Shown: positions 24,573 through 35,551, counted from the stretch's first letter. The stretch is 64,000 nt of DNA from VGBV01 sp963813725 (GCA_963813725.1 CAWFAI010000013.1:310001-374000), one strand, 5' to 3'. Made by a program: numbers and translations. Notes: generated by a model from the sequence alone, not told the origin.

Positions 24573-24714
24573 TGCACTGTCTCCTCTCTGACGGGACTTC
24601 TGGGACTCGCTCGCAGCCCCCTTTCTTTCAGTTTCCGCCGCCGAGTGCAAACAGGCGGCCTTCGGTTGACCGACGTCACACCCCGGCGTCCGCGCCTGCG
24701 GCGATCATCTGGAC

Positions 24715-25368
24715 ATGGCGGAGGCGCCCGAGCACCCGATCTTCGCGCGCTTTTATGACCGCATGATCGCGGGCTCCGAGCGCGCGGGCCTGGCCCAGAT
24801 GCGCCGCTCGCTGTTGGCGCGGGCCTCGGGCCGCACCCTCGAGATCGGCGCCGGGACGGGCCTGGACCTGCCCCACTACACCGAGGCGGTCAGCGAGCTG
24901 GTGCTGGCGGAGCCCGACCCCCACATGGCGGCGAAGCTGCACGAGCGCGTCGGCTCGGGCTCGTTCGCTCCAGGGCGGATCACCGTGATCGAGGCCCCCG
25001 CCGAGGACCTTCCCTTCGACGACGGCAGCTTCGACACCGTTGTCGCGGCGCTCGTCCTCTGCACGGTCGAGGACCCACGCGGCGCGCTGGCAGAGATCCG
25101 CCGCGTCCTGGTCGAGGGGGGCGAGCTGCTCTTCCTCGAGCACGTGCGGGCCCAGAGCCGCCGCCTGGCCTGGTGGCAGGACCGCCTGGAGCGTCCCTGG
25201 GGGGCTTTCGCCGGGGGCTGCCATCCGAACCGGCCGACCGCGGACACTCTCGCCGACGCCGGCCTCTGGATCGAACAGCTCGACCGCGAGCGCTTCCCGA
25301 AGTCCCCGGCATGGGTGCGTCCGCTGATCCGGGGCGTCGCGCGGAGACCCGACGGCGTCGGGAACTAG
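24715..25368 (+). CDS. SAM-dependent class I methyltransferase
   Basis: The 217-residue protein has the SAM-binding motif I TLEIGAGTGLDLPHY (about 41-55), the acidic end of strand two LVLAEPDP, motif II-like APAEDLPFDDGSFDTVVAALVLC, and EIRRVLVEGGELLFLEHVRA. This resembles the UbiE/METTL7-like group acting on small molecules or lipids. The substrate is unknown. Its stop overlaps that of the opposing crotonase in the sequence CTAG. Confidence 0.85.
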   Translation: MAEAPEHPIFARFYDRMIAGSERAGLAQMRRSLLARASGRTLEIGAGTGLDLPHYTEAVSELVLAEPDPHMAAKLHERVGSGSFAPGRITVIEAPAEDLPFDDGSFDTVVAALVLCTVEDPRGALAEIRRVLVEGGELLFLEHVRAQSRRLAWWQDRLERPWGAFAGGCHPNRPTADTLADAGLWIEQLDRERFPKSPAWVRPLIRGVARRPDGVGN

Positions 25369-26312
25369 GGCTCGCCGAGGTCCTCGACCTCGCCGCGCTG
25401 CCAGGGCTCGATCGCCTCGGGGTCCGCCCAGGGCGAGGCCCCGCGGCGCTCGACCTCGTCCACGAACGAGGCCATCGCCCGCCGCGCCGGCTCGGTGCCC
25501 CCGACGGACATGAAGCGCCGGCGCTCCTCGGCCAGCCCCCGCAGCAGGTCCCGGCTGGCCCCCTCGTACACCGCCGCCTTCAGCGCCCGCACCGAGCCCG
25601 GCGAGCGGCGGGCCATGCGCCGCGCCGTCTCCATCGCCTCCTCCTCGAGCCGTTCGGGCTCCACGGCGCGGTGGACGATCCCGGCCGCGAGCGCTTCGGA
25701 GGGCGCGAACGTCCTCCCCTCCAGCATCGCCTCCAGCGCCCGGCCGGGGCCGAGGGCCCGCGTCAGCCGCTGGGTGCCGCCGGCGCCGGGGTTGAAGCCC
25801 ATCGTCATCTCGGGCAGTCCGATCACGACGCCCGGCCGGTCGGCGACGTAGCGCAGGTCGCAGGCGAGCGCGAGCTCGCAGCCGCCCCCTGTGGCGGGGC
25901 CGTTGACGGCGGCGATCACGACCTTGTCGAGCCTGTTCAGGCCAACGAGCGCATCGTGGAGGCGGTGCAGCTCCAGCAGCCCCCGCAAGGGCGTGCGCTC
26001 CGCGGCATCGCGCAGGCCGGGCACGCGGCGGATTCCCCCGGCTAACCCCAGCAGCGCCCCGGCGACCCGCGGGCCCGGCGTAACCCCCACGTCCTCGACC
26101 CCGGCCAGGATCTCGGCGACGTCGTAGTGGGTGACGAACAGCTCAGGCGGCCGTCCCGTGATCACGACCGAGCCGACCGAGCGGTCCCGACGCAATCGCC
26201 GGGTGAGCGCGGCGAGCTCCGCGACCATGCCGCGGTCCATGAAGTTGTGCGGCGGGTTGTCCACCCGGACGACGAGGACGCGCCCGGTCCGCTCTGCCTC
26301 GAGCGTCGGCAT
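25365..26312 (-). CDS. Enoyl-CoA hydratase/isomerase family protein
   Basis: This 315-residue crotonase-fold protein has the oxyanion-hole motif AAVNGPATGGGCELALACDLRY and the second conserved block GLPEMTMGFNPGAGGTQRLTRALG, whose Glu (PEM) matches a catalytic position. It is longer than a typical 260-residue hydratase because of an insert around residues 75-110. Without a pathway neighbour the substrate cannot be named. The start MPTLEAERTG was chosen because it aligns with the usual beginning of the fold. Confidence 0.85.
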   Translation of the reverse strand: MPTLEAERTGRVLVVRVDNPPHNFMDRGMVAELAALTRRLRRDRSVGSVVITGRPPELFVTHYDVAEILAGVEDVGVTPGPRVAGALLGLAGGIRRVPGLRDAAERTPLRGLLELHRLHDALVGLNRLDKVVIAAVNGPATGGGCELALACDLRYVADRPGVVIGLPEMTMGFNPGAGGTQRLTRALGPGRALEAMLEGRTFAPSEALAAGIVHRAVEPERLEEEAMETARRMARRSPGSVRALKAAVYEGASRDLLRGLAEERRRFMSVGGTEPARRAMASFVDEVERRGASPWADPEAIEPWQRGEVEDLGEP

Positions 26313-26322
26313 GGCCGCGAGC

Positions 26323-26793
26323 CTATCTGGGCGGGCGCTGGCGATGGAACAAATCGCCGACCCGCTCGGCGCGGTAGTCGAAGATGCGGTCGAGATCGCC
26401 GGCGACAAAGCGCCGCTGAGCCAGGCCCCCCAGGCTCCCGGCGCGCATGGCGTAGCGGACCGTATCGCGCATCAGCGTGCCGGAGCCGTCGGGGACGAAC
26501 TCATGCGTGTGGTGCCAGTACCGGTAGGGGCCGCGGACCTGGACGTCGGTGAAGCGGCTGTTCGCGCGCCACTGCTCGATCCGGGTCAGCCACCTGATCG
26601 GGACACCCCGCAGGCGCAGCCGATAGCGGATCAACGTGCCCGGCCCGATCTCCTCCGGCTCCTGGGAGAGCACCTTGAAGTGCAGCCAGTCCGGGGTCAG
26701 CAGCTCCAGGTTGAGCGCGTCGGCGAAGAAGGGGAAGACCTCCGCGGGAGGTGGGGCCAGCCGCTGCTCACGCTCGATCAGATGAATCTGCAC
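26323..26793 (-). CDS. SRPBCC (START-like) protein
   Basis: The 156 residues form a helix-grip fold: IHLIEREQRLAPPPAEVFPFFADALNLE, then TPDWLHFKV, IGPGTLIRYRLRLRGVPIRW, RFTDVQVRGPYRYWHHTHEF and a C-terminal helix. This is typical of SRPBCC/polyketide-cyclase-like proteins that bind hydrophobic ligands. It follows the lytic enzyme gene by 34 nt and ends 10 nt before the crotonase start, so co-transcription is likely. Confidence 0.8.
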   Translation of the reverse strand: MQIHLIEREQRLAPPPAEVFPFFADALNLELLTPDWLHFKVLSQEPEEIGPGTLIRYRLRLRGVPIRWLTRIEQWRANSRFTDVQVRGPYRYWHHTHEFVPDGSGTLMRDTVRYAMRAGSLGGLAQRRFVAGDLDRIFDYRAERVGDLFHRQRPPR

Positions 26794-26827
26794 CGACGCG
26801 TATTACCGCGACGGAGGCACGAGCGGA

Positions 26828-28471
26828 TTACTCGTGGCCGAAGCCCGGGCCTTCGTCGTCGTAGCCCGCGTGGATGTGGTCGCAGTGATCCGCGGCCGCG
26901 AACGCGGGACCGGGGCCATCGGGGTCGAAGCAGAAGATGAGCTCGGTCGGGCGCTGGCCCGGGGGCAGCAGGGCCAGGGCCCGAGCCATGCGACCGCAGG
27001 GGCCGTCCGTGGTGACCACCGTGCACGAGACGCCGTCGATCGCGGCGATGTCCACAGCGCGGCCGTAGAAGTGGTTCGAGACGTTGCCCGAGGTGGTGTT
27101 CATCGAGTGGTCCGAGCGCAGCGAGGAGATCGTGATCTGGTGGTTCTGGCTGATCGCGGCGATCAGCATCATCACGCGCGGGTCGATCAGCCCCTGCTGC
27201 AGGTCCCAAGCCTCGAGCGAGTTGGAGAGCTCGACGTTCTCCCAGTTGATCGGCAAGACGCCGGTCGGGCCGGGGAGGGCGATCGAGTAGGAGACATTTC
27301 GCACGCTGCACTTGCCGGTCAGCGGGGCAGCCTCGTCCAGGACCTCCTCGACGTACCAGGAGGCGTGGTTGTGCTGGAAGATGCCCGCCTCCAGGCTGCC
27401 GCTGGCCCAGACCATGCGCCCGAGCGTGGCGGCGGAGTCGCCGGGGCTGTGGCGCCGCACCTTGCCGTCGCCGTCCCCGTCCACCGCGAAGCTGTCCCAA
27501 TTGGCCTCGTCGATGCCCAGCGGGCCCCTCGTCTTCATGTCCGCCGGGGTCATGCTGCGGCCGAAGTCGGACTCGAGCCTGGCGATGGCCGCCAGCGCCC
27601 AGACCCCATCCTCACCCATGTCGTAGCGCGCCGCGGCGTTCTCGAAGGCATCAAGGTAGCCCTTGGGGACCGGGCGGCTGTCGGCCTGCGGCCCGCACGA
27701 CAGCTGCTGGCGCTTGGGAAGCAGCGAGAGGTCGCCGAGGTCGCCGCCCGTGATGCCCCCGAAGCAGGCGGCGCGGGCAAGCACGTCGGCGACGTACCAG
27801 TCGGCGTGGTTGTAGGCGAAGATCGCGCCCTCGGGGTCCTCGGGCATGCCCGAGGCCTTCAGGTAGCGGGCTGCGGCGAAGATCGCGTCCTCCGGGTCGG
27901 CGGGGTCCTTGACGCCATCGCCGTTCGCGTCGACGCCATAGGCGGCCCAGGTCGCCGGCATGAACTGCATCCACCCGACCGCGCCGGCGCTGGAGGGGCC
28001 CTGATTCGAGCCAAAGGCGGTCTCGATCTCGTTGATCGCCGCCAGGATCGAGGGGCCGGCGGGGCCGAGCCCGTAGGCCTTGGTCGCGCGCTGGTAAATC
28101 GGGATCAGGAACGCCGGCACCGAGGTGTCCCCGCACGAGGCGGGAGCGGGGAAGGCCAGCTGCTCGTCGATCGGCCCGGCCGGCTGGACGCCCTCCTCCT
28201 GGTCGCCGGGCTCGATGCCGCCGCTTCCCTGCTGTCCCTTGTCCTCGTCGGCGGGCGGAGCCGGCTTCTCGGGCTTCGGCTTCGGCTGGGGCTGGGGCTT
28301 CGGCTTCGGCGGCTTCGGCGCCGCGGCGGGCGGTGCCGGCTGGACGGGCGGCGGGCTGGGCGGCGCGGGGGCGGGCGGCGGCGGGTCCGGGGGAGCCTGG
28401 GCCACGGCTCCCTGCGCCGCGATCGCAGCGGCCAGCACCGCCGCCGCGATCGCGGTCCTGACGCGCCCCAT
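26828..28471 (-). CDS. Secreted cell-wall hydrolase: two SLT-like units plus M15-type zinc site
   Basis: The 547-residue protein has a signal peptide (to about residue 25), a Pro/Lys-rich wall-spanning linker (26-100), and a lytic transglycosylase unit at about 115-225 (LAAINEIETAFGSN with the catalytic-type Glu, AGAVGWMQFMPATWAAYG). A degenerate second copy follows at about 290-385 (ALAAIARLESDFGRS, GPLGIDEANW, IFQHNHASWYVEEVL). The C-terminus has SNHFYGRAVDI (SxHxxGxAxD, near 470) and DHIHAGY, the zinc ligands of M15-type peptidases. Calcium-loop-like DANGDG and DGDGDG occur in the SLT units. It could cut both glycan and peptide parts of peptidoglycan. Confidence 0.82.
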   Translation of the reverse strand: MGRVRTAIAAAVLAAAIAAQGAVAQAPPDPPPPAPAPPSPPPVQPAPPAAAPKPPKPKPQPQPKPKPEKPAPPADEDKGQQGSGGIEPGDQEEGVQPAGPIDEQLAFPAPASCGDTSVPAFLIPIYQRATKAYGLGPAGPSILAAINEIETAFGSNQGPSSAGAVGWMQFMPATWAAYGVDANGDGVKDPADPEDAIFAAARYLKASGMPEDPEGAIFAYNHADWYVADVLARAACFGGITGGDLGDLSLLPKRQQLSCGPQADSRPVPKGYLDAFENAAARYDMGEDGVWALAAIARLESDFGRSMTPADMKTRGPLGIDEANWDSFAVDGDGDGKVRRHSPGDSAATLGRMVWASGSLEAGIFQHNHASWYVEEVLDEAAPLTGKCSVRNVSYSIALPGPTGVLPINWENVELSNSLEAWDLQQGLIDPRVMMLIAAISQNHQITISSLRSDHSMNTTSGNVSNHFYGRAVDIAAIDGVSCTVVTTDGPCGRMARALALLPPGQRPTELIFCFDPDGPGPAFAAADHCDHIHAGYDDEGPGFGHE

Positions 28472-29250
28472 CAGCCCAGCACCCCGGCCACCCGCCAGCC
28501 GTGCCGGGTCTCCTGCAGGGTCAGGCGCAGCTCGCTCGCGGCCTCAAGGCGCAACAGCGAGACGCTGGCGGTCAGCTGCTTGCCGGCCTGCTCTCCCATG
28601 ACCACGTTCAGCACCTCGGCCTGGGGAACCTTCTTTCCCTCGGGCAGGCGCGGCGGGTTCGTGCTCAGAGCCGAGGCGAGTGGCGGCGTCGCCGCGGACC
28701 TGAAGGTCTGGACCGCCTTCTCATCGACCGCCCCGACCTCGTAGGCGACGAACGCCCGGGCGAAGTTCCACGCCACCTCGCCGGGCTGCGCCTCCTTGCC
28801 CGGGGCCCCGGCCGGAGGCGGCACGGGCTTGGCGACGGCCGTGGTGGTGCCGCCGCCGTTCGGATCAGAGGCGAAGTCGGGCGGGACGCCCTGCAGGCTC
28901 ACGCCGGGGTCGCTCGCCTGAGGGACCAGCGCCTGGGCGCCCGCCTGCGCGGGCGCGGCCTCGTCCGGGATCGCGATCATGGCGCCGGCCGTGCCCGCGC
29001 CCAGCGCGGCGGCGACGCCCAGCGTCGCCAGGGCGGTGCGGGTGCCCGCGCCGTAGTCGTCCAGCCGGTCGCTGAGCGGCCAGATCAACCTCGTCTGGAC
29101 CAGGCGCTGCAGCGGATCGACGGGACGCAGGGCCCGCCGCATGGCGGCGCGCCAGGCGTCGGAGGCGCGCCAGAGCACGCGCTCCTCGAAGGTCCAGGCC
29201 GCCTCGCGGATCTCCCAGCGGGCGTCGTCAGCGGAAAGCTTGATCCTCAT
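28471..29250 (-). CDS. Hypothetical single-pass membrane protein with extracytoplasmic domain
   Basis: This 259-residue protein has a cytoplasmic Arg/Trp-rich N-terminus (IREAAWTFEERVLWRASDAWRAA), one membrane segment at about 72-95 (ALATLGVAAALGAGTAGAMIAI), a Pro-rich linker and a C-terminal alpha/beta domain (EVAWNFARAFVAYEVG, LTASVSLLRLEAASELRLTLQETRHGWRVAGVLG) that looks NTF2-like. Its stop overlaps the start of the cell-wall hydrolase (TGATG), so the two probably act together at the envelope. Function unknown. Confidence 0.7.
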   Translation of the reverse strand: MRIKLSADDARWEIREAAWTFEERVLWRASDAWRAAMRRALRPVDPLQRLVQTRLIWPLSDRLDDYGAGTRTALATLGVAAALGAGTAGAMIAIPDEAAPAQAGAQALVPQASDPGVSLQGVPPDFASDPNGGGTTTAVAKPVPPPAGAPGKEAQPGEVAWNFARAFVAYEVGAVDEKAVQTFRSAATPPLASALSTNPPRLPEGKKVPQAEVLNVVMGEQAGKQLTASVSLLRLEAASELRLTLQETRHGWRVAGVLG

Positions 29251-29291
29251 CCCCTGAACTATTCGTCCAGAGGCCAGGCACGCTTTAGCCG

Positions 29292-29346
29292 TGGACGCTC
29301 AAATAGTGGGGTAGTTGCAGCGGACGCTCAAATACTGAGGTAGTTG
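29292..29346. repeat. Two near-identical 26-nt direct repeats
   Basis: Copies at 29292-29317 and 29321-29346 share GGACGCTCAAATA-s-TG-r-GGTAGTTG with three differences, and a fragment (ACGCTCAGG) begins a third copy. Period 29 nt. They fill most of the 100-nt gap between the clpB stop and the start of the membrane protein gene; direct repeats upstream of a gene may be regulator sites. Confidence 0.6.
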
Positions 29347-29350
29347 ACGC

Positions 29351-31966
<2,616 letters not shown>

Positions 31967-31972
31967 GCCGGG

Positions 31973-32001
31973 ATGATACCGGGCTAGTGGCCAAAAGTAA
32001 A
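31973..32001 (-). promoter_or_regulatory. Candidate clpB promoter, leaderless
   Basis: Read leftward, TTTACT (32001-31996), a 17-nt spacer and TATCAT (31978-31973) form a -35/-10 pair. TATCAT ends 6 nt before the ATG, so transcription would begin at or next to the start codon. The HAIR element begins 4 nt upstream of the -35 box. Confidence 0.5.
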
Positions 32002-32004
32002 GAA

Positions 32005-32027
32005 ATCTGAGTCAAGCTAACTCAGAT
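32005..32027. promoter_or_regulatory. HAIR operator (HspR site) upstream of clpB
   Basis: ATCTGAGT-CAAGCTA-ACTCAGAT is a perfect inverted repeat with a 7-nt spacer. It matches the HspR-associated inverted repeat CTTGAGT-N7-ACTCAAG at the TGAGT/ACTCA core. hspR is encoded 6 kb away in the dnaK operon, so heat-shock repression of clpB by HspR is well supported. Confidence 0.85.
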
Positions 32028-32029
32028 AT

Positions 32030-32053
32030 ATCCACGCTCGCACAGGCGTGGAT
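32030..32053. other. Second dyad next to HAIR
   Basis: ATCCACGC (32030-32037) and GCGTGGAT (32046-32053) form a perfect 8-bp inverted repeat with an 8-nt loop, three bases from the HAIR element, between divergent clpB and the NTF2-like gene. It may be an operator or a hairpin in one of the leaders. Confidence 0.45.
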
Positions 32054-32133
32054 GTTGCCACCGGACTGGCTTTTTTCGCCCGAGTGCGAATAGGATGCTC
32101 CCGCAAGTCGAGCTCGAGGTCAAGGAGGATCGC

Positions 32134-32538
32134 TTGGCGTCAAACGTGGAGACCTACAGGCGCTTGGTGGACGCATTCAACCAGGGCGGGGTGGAGGCCG
32201 TGCTCGGCTTCTTCGCCGAGGACGTCGAGATCTACGATCCCGACCTGCCCGGCGACGGCACCTACCGCGGCCGCGACGGCCTCCGGCGCGTCCTGGACCA
32301 GCTCGTGGGCGGCAGCGAAAGCTCCGAGGTGCTCGAGTACGAGGCGATCCCCGCGGGTGACCGGGTCGTGGCGCTGACCCACACCTACCTGCGGGGCTCG
32401 GGGGGTGACCCCGAGGTCGAGGTCCGCGACGCGCACACCATGACCTACCGCGACGGCAAGATCGTCTACTGGCGCCTCTACCTCGACCGCAACGAGGCGC
32501 TCACCGACGCGGGCCTGGATCCATCTACCGCAGCCTGA
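32134..32538 (+). CDS. SnoaL/NTF2-like protein
   Basis: This 134-residue protein has the one-domain NTF2 fold: NVETYRRLVDAFNQGGVEAVLGFFAEDVEIYDPD, a middle strand set, and DAHTMTYRDGKIVYWRLYLDRNEAL. Such proteins are small-molecule isomerases or binding proteins; the ligand cannot be told. The TTG at 32134 is preferred to the ATG at 32095 because AAGGAGG lies 5 nt before it. The gene diverges from clpB and overlaps the next, opposite gene by 14 nt. Confidence 0.8.
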   Translation: MASNVETYRRLVDAFNQGGVEAVLGFFAEDVEIYDPDLPGDGTYRGRDGLRRVLDQLVGGSESSEVLEYEAIPAGDRVVALTHTYLRGSGGDPEVEVRDAHTMTYRDGKIVYWRLYLDRNEALTDAGLDPSTAA

Positions 32539-32962
32539 GCGCCACCCAGAGTCCGGCGATGGTCGCCGGCACTGCCGCCGCCAGCCCGCGCAGAGCTGCG
32601 GTGCGAAGTTCGTCGCCGTGCGCAAGGGCGGCGGCGAAGGTCGCCGCGTCGCCCGCGTCCACGGCGGCGCTGGCCAGGCTCGCGGCGCGCAGGCGCGCCG
32701 GGTCCTCGGCAGCGGCCATCATCGCCGCCCCGAGCAGAAGGTCGCGGCCGCCGGCGAGCCTGGAGACGGCGATCGTCGTCGGCGAGACGTCGGTGAAGCC
32801 CAGCGCGGCCAGGGCTCGCTGCGGGGCCAGGGCAAGGGCGGCGCCGATCGCCATCCGGCCCAGGCCCGAGACGAGCGTCAGCGCCCTGACGTCAGCGGCG
32901 CTGACAGCCTCGTAGCGACCCAGCTCGGGATCGCTGGCAGGATTGGTGTCGGAACCGGCCAT
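32525..32962 (-). CDS. Small four-helix membrane protein, DUF4267-like
   Basis: The 145 residues contain about four hydrophobic segments, beginning ALTLVSGLGRMAIGAALALAP and QRALAALGF, then DLLLGAAMMAAA and a final AAVPATIAGLWVALRLR. This resembles small DUF4267-type membrane proteins; no function is known. The ATG at 32962 is not certain: it overlaps the ATG of the divergent gene in the palindrome CATG, so one of the two starts is probably elsewhere. Confidence 0.65.
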   Translation of the reverse strand: MAGSDTNPASDPELGRYEAVSAADVRALTLVSGLGRMAIGAALALAPQRALAALGFTDVSPTTIAVSRLAGGRDLLLGAAMMAAAEDPARLRAASLASAAVDAGDAATFAAALAHGDELRTAALRGLAAAVPATIAGLWVALRLR

Positions 32963-33872
32963 GTCCACACGCGGATCGTATGACCCCAAACCCCGCCGGC
33001 GACCGCCGGGCTTTCGAGCGCGCGCTCTCGCGGGCGCGCTGGGGGTGTCGCTCCTGGCCCTTGCGGGCGCCGGCCCGGGCCAGGCCGGATCGGGCCAGGA
33101 GGGGCCCGCGGGCCAGCCGCAGCGGAGCTGGCCACCGGTGCCGTATCCGCCCGGCGAGCGCGTGGACGCCGCCCGCGCCTTCGCGGAGGCGGCGCCGGGG
33201 ACGGTCGCCTTCGCGGTCAAGGACGCCCAGCGCGGCGTCCGGGGCCTGGACCCCGACGCGCAGTTCAGCTCCGCCAGCGTTTCCAAGGCGCTGCTGCTGG
33301 CTGCTGAGCTGCGGCGCCTGGCGCGCGCGGACGAACCGCTCGACGGCGGGACCCGCTCGCTGCTGGACTCGATGATCACGGTCTCCGACAACGACGCGGC
33401 AAGCGCCGTCTACGCCCGGGTGGGTGACGCCGCGATGCAGGAGGTGGCCACGGCCGCGGGCATGCGCGACTTCGAGGTGACGCCCGGCTACTGGGGCGGC
33501 GCCCAGGTGACCGCCGGCGACCTGGCCCGCTTCTTCTACGACCTCGACCGCAACCTTCCGGCCCGGTTCCGCGCCTACGGCAAGCGGCTGCTCGCCAACG
33601 TCACCAGCTCCCAGCGCTGGGGCATCCCGGCGGGCGCCGGCGGGGACTGGCGCGTTTACTTCAAGGGCGGCTGGCGCCCGCCCGCCACCACCGAGACAAG
33701 CGGACCCGTCACCCACCAGGCGGCGCTGCTGGTCCACCGCTCCGGGCAGCGGGTCGCGATCGCGGTCCTCAGCGACCAGTCCCCGGGCACGTCCAGCTTC
33801 GGCACGCTCGAGGGGATCACTGCCCGGCTGCTCGCGGAGGATCCGCGCACCCGGCGCTGGCCGGCGCCCTGA
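32961..33872 (+). CDS. Secreted serine hydrolase of the beta-lactamase/transpeptidase fold
   Basis: The roughly 303-residue protein has a basic N-terminus and a signal peptide (GALGVSLLALAGAGPGQAG), and then a class A beta-lactamase-like domain: SxxK motif SVSK in FSSASVSKALLL, SDN motif in ITVSDNDAASA, and KGG in YFKGGWRPP. The Glu166 region of true class A enzymes is not evident, so it may be a wall-related hydrolase rather than a drug-resistance enzyme. The start is uncertain (TTG 32943 or GTG 32946 are alternatives). It converges on hspR. Confidence 0.78.
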   Translation: MSTRGSYDPKPRRRPPGFRARALAGALGVSLLALAGAGPGQAGSGQEGPAGQPQRSWPPVPYPPGERVDAARAFAEAAPGTVAFAVKDAQRGVRGLDPDAQFSSASVSKALLLAAELRRLARADEPLDGGTRSLLDSMITVSDNDAASAVYARVGDAAMQEVATAAGMRDFEVTPGYWGGAQVTAGDLARFFYDLDRNLPARFRAYGKRLLANVTSSQRWGIPAGAGGDWRVYFKGGWRPPATTETSGPVTHQAALLVHRSGQRVAIAVLSDQSPGTSSFGTLEGITARLLAEDPRTRRWPAP

Positions 33873-33875
33873 CCC

Positions 33876-34388
33876 TCAGCTTGCGGCGCTGCGGCCGTCC
33901 TTGCGGCGGCGGATCGGCACCTTGACCGAGGGCGCCCCATCGCCCCCGCCGGGCTCGGGGGGCTGGTAGGCCCCGTAAGGCACGAGCTCGCCGCCCCTCG
34001 CGGCGCGCAGGGTCTCCAGCTCCTCGGTCATCTGCCTCTCCATCTCAGCGGCGCGCTTGCGCATCCGCGACATCTCGGCGCGCATGCGCTCGACCCTGGA
34101 CTCCATCTCGAGCACGGTTTCGACGCCGGCCAGGTTGAGCCCCTCCTCGTTGGTCATGCGCTGGATTCTGCGCAGGCGCTCGACGTCGGCCTGGGAGTAG
34201 AGGCGGGTGTTCTTCGGCGAGCGCTTGGGGTTGATCAGCCCACGCGCCTCGTACATCCGCAGCGTCTGCGGGTGCATCTCGGCCAGCTCGGCGGCGACCG
34301 AGATCATGAAGACGCCTCGTTGCTCGTCGATGCGGGCCTCGGTCCTGACGCGCGAGGCGCGCCTGGGCCTGGTCTCGCGTTCGCTCAT
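33876..34388 (-). CDS. hspR: HspR heat-shock repressor (MerR family)
   Basis: HspR binds HAIR operators with DnaK as co-repressor and shuts off chaperone genes. The 170-residue protein has the MerR helix-turn-helix: GVFMISVAAELAEMHPQTLRMYEARGLINP, then SPKNTRLYSQADVERLRRIQ and NLAGVETVLEMESRVE, followed by a coiled coil and a basic tail (VPIRRRKDGR). It is the last gene of dnaK-grpE-dnaJ-hspR, 7 nt after dnaJ, as in other actinobacteria. Likely targets here are the sites at 32005 and 38132. Confidence 0.93.
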   Translation of the reverse strand: MSERETRPRRASRVRTEARIDEQRGVFMISVAAELAEMHPQTLRMYEARGLINPKRSPKNTRLYSQADVERLRRIQRMTNEEGLNLAGVETVLEMESRVERMRAEMSRMRKRAAEMERQMTEELETLRAARGGELVPYGAYQPPEPGGGDGAPSVKVPIRRRKDGRSAAS

Positions 34389-34395
34389 CTCGCGC

Positions 34396-35547
34396 TCACT
34401 CTCCTCCCTCGCCCGGACGCGCACCGCCCGAGGACCCGCGGCCGGCCTTGTCCAGCAGCTCGCGCCTGGGGTCCTCGCCGTTCAGCGTCTCGGCCAGCTT
34501 CTGGACGGCGGCCCGCTGCTCGTCGCTGAGCTCGCTCGGCACCTGCAGCTGCACGCGATAGTGGATGTCGCCGCGGCCGGAGCCGCTCGTCCTCGGCGGG
34601 CCTTCCCCCTTCAGCCGCTGGGTGCTGCCGTGCTGGGTTCCCGGCGGGATCTTGATCCGCTTCGAGCCGTTCAGCGTCGGCACCTCGATCGTCGCTCCCT
34701 GGATCGCCTCGGTCACGGAGACGGGCAGGTCGACGTCGAGGTTGCCGTCGGGGCGCTGGCGGAAGACCGGCGACGGCGCCACCCTGGTGGTGACGTACAG
34801 GTCACCCCGCGGACCGCCGCGGTAGCCGGCCTCGCCCTTCCCGGCCAGCCGGATGCGGCTCCCGTCGTGGACGCCCGCGGGGATGTTGACCCGGTAGCGC
34901 TTGCTCTCCTGGGTGATGCCGCTGCCGACGCAGGTCGCGCAAGGCTCCTCGATCACCGAGCCCTGGCCGCCGCACTCGGGGCACGGCTGCTGCATCGAGA
35001 AGAAGCCCTGGCTCTGGGTGTCCACGCCGCTCCCCTCGCAGCGCTGGCAGACCTTGGGCGAGGTCCCGGGCTTTGCGCCCGAGCCGCCGCAGGTGGGGCA
35101 GGCCCCGGTCGTCGGCACCTCGATCGTGATCTGCGCCCCACGCACCGCCTGGTCGAAGCTGAGGCGGACCTCGGTCTCGAGGTCGCGCCCAGGCTGCGGG
35201 CTCGGACCGGAGGCGCCGCCCCCACGGCCGAAGAACGAGGTGAAGATGCCGCCGAGGTCCGAGGCGAAGCCGCCGCCGGGGAAGCCGCCGCTCGCGCCGG
35301 GGCGGAAGCCGCCAAAGCCGGCGCCGCCGAACATCCCGCCGGAGTCGTACTCCTTGCGCTTCTCGGGGTCCGACAGCGTGTCGTAGGCGGCCTGCACCTG
35401 CTTGAACCGCTCCTCCGCCTCGGGGTCATCGGGGTTGCGGTCGGGATGCCACTTGCGGGCGAGCTCGCGGTAGGCCTTCTTGATCTCGTCCGCCGACGCC
35501 TTGCGATCGACGCCGAGCACCTCGTAGTGGTCGCGCGGGGTGGCCAT
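34396..35547 (-). CDS. dnaJ: DnaJ co-chaperone
   Basis: DnaJ delivers substrates to DnaK and stimulates its ATPase. The 383-residue protein has the J domain with HPD (ARKWHPDRNPDD), a Gly/Phe-rich linker (about 70-115), four zinc-binding repeats (CPTCGGSG, CQRCEGSG, CPECGGQG, CATCVGSG) and the C-terminal peptide-binding domains. It has the full type I layout. The spacing to grpE is 4 nt. Confidence 0.96.
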   Translation of the reverse strand: MATPRDHYEVLGVDRKASADEIKKAYRELARKWHPDRNPDDPEAEERFKQVQAAYDTLSDPEKRKEYDSGGMFGGAGFGGFRPGASGGFPGGGFASDLGGIFTSFFGRGGGASGPSPQPGRDLETEVRLSFDQAVRGAQITIEVPTTGACPTCGGSGAKPGTSPKVCQRCEGSGVDTQSQGFFSMQQPCPECGGQGSVIEEPCATCVGSGITQESKRYRVNIPAGVHDGSRIRLAGKGEAGYRGGPRGDLYVTTRVAPSPVFRQRPDGNLDVDLPVSVTEAIQGATIEVPTLNGSKRIKIPPGTQHGSTQRLKGEGPPRTSGSGRGDIHYRVQLQVPSELSDEQRAAVQKLAETLNGEDPRRELLDKAGRGSSGGARPGEGGE

Positions 35548-35551
35548 GGCT

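Noticed and set aside
29292..29346. CRISPR array
   Set aside because: Only two copies with almost no spacer and no cas genes; these are simple tandem repeats.
32961..33872. Beta-lactamase resistance gene
   Set aside because: SxxK, SDN and KGG motifs are present, but no convincing Glu166-type region is visible; a general serine hydrolase is safer.
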